DNA of 64,000 nucleotides. Source: an uncultured Roseibium sp. (GTDB taxonomy: Bacteria > Pseudomonadota > Alphaproteobacteria > Rhizobiales > Stappiaceae). This document shows, piece after piece, positions 60,701 through 64,000 of the stretch. The position numbers and the translations under genes are program-made. The notes under the pieces were generated by a model, which searched no databases, was not told the origin of the DNA, and was given only the letters and a program-made list of their open reading frames with translations. Each line of letters opens with the position of its first letter. Position 1 is the stretch's first letter. The stretch covers positions 310,001 to 374,000 of the forward strand of contig NZ_CANMNP010000002.1 of assembly GCF_947499295.1 (NCBI RefSeq). The letters are read 5' to 3'.

Positions 60701-61233
60701 CAGCTGAAGATCGCCATGCCGAGCGCGATCATCAGGGTTATGTCGTCAAAAATCGGCGCGAAAATAAAGCCGGGCGAGATCAGAGATCCGGCCATCGTGG
60801 TGATCGACAGTGACAGGGCTTTGAGCTGCAGAGCGATATAGGGAATGACACCGATGACGGCGATCAGCGTGGCGAGAGCGGCAACCGACTGGCTCTTGCC
60901 GTATCGGGCGCCGATAAAGTCGGCGATCGAGGTGATGCTCTCTGTCTTGGAGATCTGGATTATCCGCTGCAGCAACGGATAGCCGAGCGCAAAGACGAGC
61001 AGTGGGCCGATATAGATCGTCAGGAATTCAATACCGGTTCGGCTGGCGTTGCCAACAGAGCCGAAAAATGTCCAGGAGGTACAGTACACAGACAGCGACA
61101 AGGCATAGATAAACGGTCGGCCGCCAGAGCGCGACGAAAAACGCCGTCTCATCCGGTCGCCGTAGCTTGCAATCGCGAACAGACACAGGATGTAGGCCGT
61201 TGCGGTTAAGATCACGAGCCATCCATGCAGCAT
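57712..61233 (-). CDS. Hybrid histidine kinase fused to a sodium:solute symporter domain (CrbS-like)
   Basis: The 1,173-residue protein starts with a 12 to 13 span sodium:solute symporter domain (about residues 1-520, e.g. GLLSFAAIAQFAPAFVGALFW). A PAS domain follows (about 640-760), with coiled coil and HisKA after it (phosphoacceptor His820 in AAGHDILQPLNAAR). HATPase motifs DTGMGIP and GLGLGLSIVERI come next, and a C-terminal receiver (Asp1102 in ILADYHLDNG). CrbS/CbrA-type proteins sense carbon-source or acetate flux through the transporter-like half. The likely partner is the LuxR-type regulator at 54294. It converges with the GGDEF-EAL gene, 29 bases apart. Confidence 0.9.
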   Translation of the reverse strand: MLHGWLVILTATAYILCLFAIASYGDRMRRRFSSRSGGRPFIYALSLSVYCTSWTFFGSVGNASRTGIEFLTIYIGPLLVFALGYPLLQRIIQISKTESITSIADFIGARYGKSQSVAALATLIAVIGVIPYIALQLKALSLSITTMAGSLISPGFIFAPIFDDITLMIALGMAIFSWAFGTRHIDATEHQEGLMLAIAAEAVVKLLAFLAVGIWVTYFMFEGPLDLVRAISEAPEVAQVFDQPINIGNWLVMSCLSAFAVILLPRQFHVTVTENNSDEELRRATWMFPLYLVLINLFVIPIAAAGMLRFGQDINPDTYVLALPIDAGQYWLAMFAFIGGLSAATAMVIVATVALSIMISNDIVVPLLLRRHSEEDIVNANGRDMSRRLLTIRRLAIFGILLLAYAYYKAAGNTAALVSIGLLSFAAIAQFAPAFVGALFWRRATSLGAISGLCGGFIVWAYTLLLPTFAKSGLFSDGFLATGPFGIGWLQPQALLGIEIDPFIHGTLWSLAVNICLFVGASFIRKPLPAETIQANVFVPAKLAPSPNLRYWRTSVTAGDLQATVARYLGDVRTERSFQRFASERGKELDPNMMADANLLRFSEQLLASAIGAASSRLVLTLMLKRHDPSTKGAVKLLDDASMAIQYNRDLLQTALDQVRQGIGVFDRDLRLICWNRQFRDLLGLPAEYGQVGTTLDAIVRFNAERGEHGAGPVEAIVADRLEKLVLVQETFQERLASNGTVFEVRISPMPDGGIVTTYTDITERVMAEDALARANETLERRVRERTEELTSVNERLVEATHAAEEANIGKTRFLAAAGHDILQPLNAARLYASVLVDKLKDGEDGSLVRNVETALESVEDIIGAVLDISRLDTGALKPEPTVFRLDEILRGIALDFQPVAEEKGLELRIVPTSLSVRTDRRLLRRLLQNLVSNALKYTQKGRVLVGCRRRGKRILVEIHDTGMGIPKSKQKAIFQEFHRLDDGMRVAKGLGLGLSIVERISHVLQHPVELRSEAYKGSCFSVELPRSAALPDLTPVQQMPASLGQLDGLCVVAIDNEPDILSGMQHLLSSWNCRVFTAADDTEAAAKLNEAGLTPDVILADYHLDNGTGIEAIVRLRWKFGNQIPAILITADRSRAVRTEAGEKDISFFNKPVKPAALRAHLARCQAGQAAE

Positions 61234-61510
61234 GGTCTGGTTTTACCGTCCTCCCGTCCGGTTTGGCATTACGCCAGATGATGATTGCCCTTGCGTCTCT
61301 GCGCAGTGGCATTCAGCTTCGCAATTTTGTGATCCGACCACAGCTAAGTGGTTCTGTCCATTCGCCTTGTGAACAACATCGGCATTCCTTGTATTTTGCA
61401 CGGATTGTTCGAGCGATTGATCACCATTGGTGAAGTCTTCTTCACATCCTTTCATGAAACAAATGGCGGCAAAGTAAGTAAGCTTGGTGCAAGGAAAGCA
61501 AGGAGTCGGC

Positions 61511-62683
61511 GTGACCAGCCTGATAGACCAACTGAGCCCGGAAGCCAGAAACGCTCCGGAAAGCGGAATTGTTGAAGTGTTCAATGCTGGCCGGGGCCGG
61601 GAAGATCTGATCCCCCTTTGGGCAGGAGAGGGAGACTTGCCGACGCCCGCATTCATATGCGACGCGGCAAAAGCTTCACTGGACCGCGGCGAAACCTTTT
61701 ACACCTACCAGCGCGGCATTCCGCAACTGCGTGAAGCGCTGGCCACCTATCATTCAGATCTCTACGGTCGATCATTTTCTCCGGAACGTTTTTTCGTGAC
61801 CGGGTCCGGCATGCAATCCATCCAGCTCGCCGTTCAGGCTGTTTCGGGCGCAGACCAGGAGGTGATCGTTCCGTCGCCGACCTGGCCAAACATCACTGCC
61901 GCGGTGGAAATTCACGGTGCTCAAGCGGTTCGCGTGCCCATGCGGGAATCCGATAGCGGGTGGCAGCTCCACCTGGATGACATTGAGGCCGCCATCACGC
62001 CAAGAACATCGGCACTCTTTTTGAATTCGCCATGCAATCCAACCGGGTGGGTTGCAGACCGTCAGCTTCTCAAGGATTTTGTAGCGCTTGCAAGAAAACA
62101 TGATCTCTGGATCATCGCTGATGAGATTTACGCCTTGTTTTACTATGGAGAGGGACGTCGGGCCCCCTCATTCTATGATGTGGCGGACGAGGAAGACAAG
62201 ATCCTGTTCGTCAACTCCATGTCCAAGAACTGGGCCATGACCGGATGGCGTATTGGATGGATCTCGGCTCCGCCGGTCCTTGGCCAGGTGATCGAAAACC
62301 TCATTCAATATTCGACGTCCGGTGTGCCGTCCTATTCTCAGTGGGGCGCGGTCGCTGCTTTGAGCGAAGGACATGATTTCCTGAAACAGCAGGTGGCAAG
62401 AGCCGAAAGAGGCCGACACTGCGTTGTTGAAGGGCTAAATAAGGTTGACCGAGTGAACATTCAGGCGCCGGACGGTGCGTTCTATCTGTTTTTCTCCATA
62501 GACGGTGTTGAAGACACTCGCCAGTTCGCCCTCGACCTTGTTCGTCAAACCGGCGTCGGTCTCGCGCCGGGCACCGCCTTTGGTGTTGGCGGTGAGAACC
62601 ATCTTCGCCTGTGCTACGCCCGCCGCACAGACCATCTGGAAACGGCCATTGACCGAATTAATTCTTGGCTGACAGCGATTTAG
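61511..62683 (+). CDS. PLP-dependent aminotransferase, class I/II
   Basis: The 390-residue product has a fold type I aminotransferase core: LIPLWAGEGDLPTP at the N-terminus, VTGSGMQSIQLAVQAV for the PLP phosphate site, FLNSPCNPTGW, and WIIADEIYALFYY. The Schiff-base lysine is K239 in NSMSKNWAMTGWRIGW. The C-terminal arginine for the substrate carboxylate is in HLRLCYARRTDH. It fits the aspartate/aromatic or alanine-type group; the amino donor is unknown. GTG 61511 is preferred because AAGGAG lies 5 to 6 bases upstream, and the ATG at 61484 adds unlikely sequence. The FixL-like gene follows 61 bases later. Confidence 0.9.
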   Translation: MTSLIDQLSPEARNAPESGIVEVFNAGRGREDLIPLWAGEGDLPTPAFICDAAKASLDRGETFYTYQRGIPQLREALATYHSDLYGRSFSPERFFVTGSGMQSIQLAVQAVSGADQEVIVPSPTWPNITAAVEIHGAQAVRVPMRESDSGWQLHLDDIEAAITPRTSALFLNSPCNPTGWVADRQLLKDFVALARKHDLWIIADEIYALFYYGEGRRAPSFYDVADEEDKILFVNSMSKNWAMTGWRIGWISAPPVLGQVIENLIQYSTSGVPSYSQWGAVAALSEGHDFLKQQVARAERGRHCVVEGLNKVDRVNIQAPDGAFYLFFSIDGVEDTRQFALDLVRQTGVGLAPGTAFGVGGENHLRLCYARRTDHLETAIDRINSWLTAI

Positions 62684-62744
62684 GTGCCGGGTGGGTTGTT
62701 CGGATACGTAAAAGCCCCTAAACCTTAAATGGCGTGGAATCCAT

Positions 62745-63938
62745 TTGAGTGTCGGTATGGGGCAGGACGGCGTAATAGAGCGGGAAGAGGAAAACGCAGC
62801 CGTATCGGAAGCGCGTCTTGCAAGCGTGTTCGATACAGCCGCAGACGGCATCGTGGTCATCAACGAGCGCGGTCAGATTCTTGCTTTCAACAAGGCCTGC
62901 GAACAGTTGTTCGGCTACGAGGCCGCGGATCTGCTGGGCCGGGATGTCAGCCGCATCATGCCCCATCACTACGCGAGCCAGCACAAGCAATACATGCACA
63001 ACTACATTTCCACCGGTGAAAAGAAAATCATCGGCATCGGCCGGGAAGTACAGGCGCAACATAAGGATGGCACGGTTTTCCCAATCGAACTGTCCGTGGG
63101 TGAAGCCGGGACGCATTTTGGACGCCAGTTCATCGGTATCTTGCGGGATCTGCGACCGCGCAAGGCAATGGAAGACCGCTTGTCCAAGACACAAGCGCAA
63201 TTGCTGCACATGACCCGGATCAGCGCTCTGGATGAGATGGGCGCAGCTATTGCTCATGAACTCAATCAGCCTTTGACGGCTGTCCTGCTTTATCTGCAGT
63301 CCGTTTCCCGCAAGGCCAATGCCGAAGACTCACTGGATCCGCTCATTGTTGATGTGATCGGCAAAGCGGTGCGTGAAGCCGAACGCGCCAGCGAAATTAT
63401 CCAGCGCATGCGCCAGCTGGTGGAAAAGAAAGCTCCAGAACGGCAGACCATTCAGGTTGAGGACTTCATCAAGACCTGTGTGGAAATGGCAGAGCTCGGG
63501 AGTTCCGACGGATACGCCTATCTGCAGGCGAATGTTTCCAAAGAACTGCCAATGCTGCAGGCAGACCCTGTTCAAATCCGTCAGATTTTGATCAATCTTC
63601 TTCGCAACGCACGCGAAGCAGTGATAGACGTGCCGCAGAAAAAAGTTTTCCTGTCCGTTTCCCGGATTGGCGACACCTTGGAGTTTCGGGTCACAGACAA
63701 TGGCCCGGGTGTTCCTGAAGAGCTTGCAGGCAATCTCTTTCGAGCCTTTTCAGGCGCAAAACACAAGGGTGTCGGTCTGGGATTGGCAATCTCCCGCTCA
63801 ATCGCGCAAAATCACGGCGGTGATTTGAGACTGGAGAATAACAAGGATGGTGGAGCGTCATTCGTTTTGACCTTGCCGGTCGAACCGAAAGACGAAGATA
63901 TGGTCGAGCCATCCGGTTCTGCCACGACAGAAGATTAA
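62745..63938 (+). CDS. fixL: FixL-like soluble heme-PAS histidine kinase
   Basis: The 397-residue product has one N-terminal PAS domain (about residues 24-135), then HisKA (His171 in AAIAHELNQPLTAV) and HATPase (NLLRNAREA, DNGPGVP, GVGLGLAISRS). In the PAS, SQHKQYMHNY and IIGIGR align with the FixL heme pocket. The proximal heme His (His200 in Bradyrhizobium) is His80 and Arg220 is Arg100, both kept, while Arg206 is replaced by Asn86. There is no membrane segment. It probably senses oxygen and phosphorylates the FixJ-like regulator that begins 20 bases later. Start: TTG 62745 with GGA about 6 bases upstream; ATG 62757 is the alternative. Confidence 0.88.
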   Translation: MSVGMGQDGVIEREEENAAVSEARLASVFDTAADGIVVINERGQILAFNKACEQLFGYEAADLLGRDVSRIMPHHYASQHKQYMHNYISTGEKKIIGIGREVQAQHKDGTVFPIELSVGEAGTHFGRQFIGILRDLRPRKAMEDRLSKTQAQLLHMTRISALDEMGAAIAHELNQPLTAVLLYLQSVSRKANAEDSLDPLIVDVIGKAVREAERASEIIQRMRQLVEKKAPERQTIQVEDFIKTCVEMAELGSSDGYAYLQANVSKELPMLQADPVQIRQILINLLRNAREAVIDVPQKKVFLSVSRIGDTLEFRVTDNGPGVPEELAGNLFRAFSGAKHKGVGLGLAISRSIAQNHGGDLRLENNKDGGASFVLTLPVEPKDEDMVEPSGSATTED

Positions 63939-63957
63939 GAGCGAGGAATACGTCCAC

Positions 63958-64000
63958 ATGAAAGCTGACGCGGAGGCCATTTACATCGTTGATGATGACC
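63958..64000 (+). CDS. fixJ: FixJ-like response regulator, N-terminal fragment
   Basis: Only the first 14 codons lie in the window (MKADAEAIYIVDDD), cut by the right edge. The IVDDD run is the start of a receiver domain with its acidic pocket. GAGCGAGGA lies just upstream, and it follows the FixL-like stop by 19 bases, so the two are an operon. The FixJ assignment rests on this position and the receiver start only. Confidence 0.65.
   Translation, partial: MKADAEAIYIVDDD

Noticed and set aside
62718-63257. A 179-codon minus-strand frame opposite the FixL-like gene
   Set aside because: The plus strand encodes clear PAS, HisKA and HATPase motifs; the antisense frame has none.

Overview
The window looks like a chromosomal segment of a marine-type alphaproteobacterium of the order Hyphomicrobiales, most like the Stappia/Labrenzia/Roseibium group. 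This is inferred from gene content: an archaeal-type class I lysyl-tRNA synthetase, a SAM-II riboswitch on metZ, a double-length Dcd, a PodJ-like polarity protein, a DUF6460 protein, and a FixL/FixJ pair at the right edge. I see no rRNA, tRNA, insertion sequence, prophage or CRISPR array. Coding density is high and base composition is even, so most of the window reads as core genome.

Layout. 1-5.4 kb: a partial coiled-coil gene, an IMPACT/YigZ protein, dCTP deaminase, SAM-II-controlled metZ, an Stf0 sulfotransferase with a structured leader, a CDP-alcohol phosphatidyltransferase and apaG. 5.4-14.7 kb: housekeeping and hypothetical genes (alpha/beta hydrolase, TerB-like, LysRS-I, nuclease-like protein, DUF952, pyrD, MATE, histone deacetylase family, DUF6460). 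14.7-24.4 kb: a fatty-acid beta-oxidation block of AraC regulator, FadJ-like, cupin, thiolase, GST and acyl-CoA dehydrogenase, followed by VOC and EthD proteins and a MerR regulator. The acyl-CoA dehydrogenase promoter and the MerR promoter region share a TTACG-N4-CGTMA motif, which suggests a LiuR-like circuit. 24.9-32.3 kb: a 1,372-residue PodJ-like protein with GANTC and CtrA-like sites upstream, a TSUP/TIGR02186 pair, an AI-2E transporter and a 35-residue membrane protein.

32.4-45.7 kb: two exported hydrolases, a P-loop protein, and three of the four genes of the ligase-associated DNA damage response set (helicase, PdeM nuclease, MBL exonuclease). These are interleaved with a duplicated SH3/DUF4189 secreted protein, an NTF2-like protein, a beta-helix protein, TetR, MipA and an LprI-PAN protein. 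The fourth member, the ATP-dependent ligase, lies at 50.6-52.2 kb, behind a DEAD-box helicase and a NIT-HAMP-MCP-PilZ receptor.

52.3-64 kb: a signalling block of thioesterase, LuxR-type response regulator, GGDEF/EAL protein, a transporter-fused hybrid histidine kinase (a CrbS/CrbR-like pair is the best guess), an aminotransferase, and a soluble heme-PAS FixL-like kinase followed by the first 43 bases of a FixJ-like regulator.

No single locus stands out as an entirely new system. The most promising leads are the structured leader with a 22-codon ORF before the sulfotransferase, the dyad-rich promoter at 53.9-54.0 kb, the shared MerR-type operators, the scattered repair module, and the small membrane protein after the AI-2E transporter.
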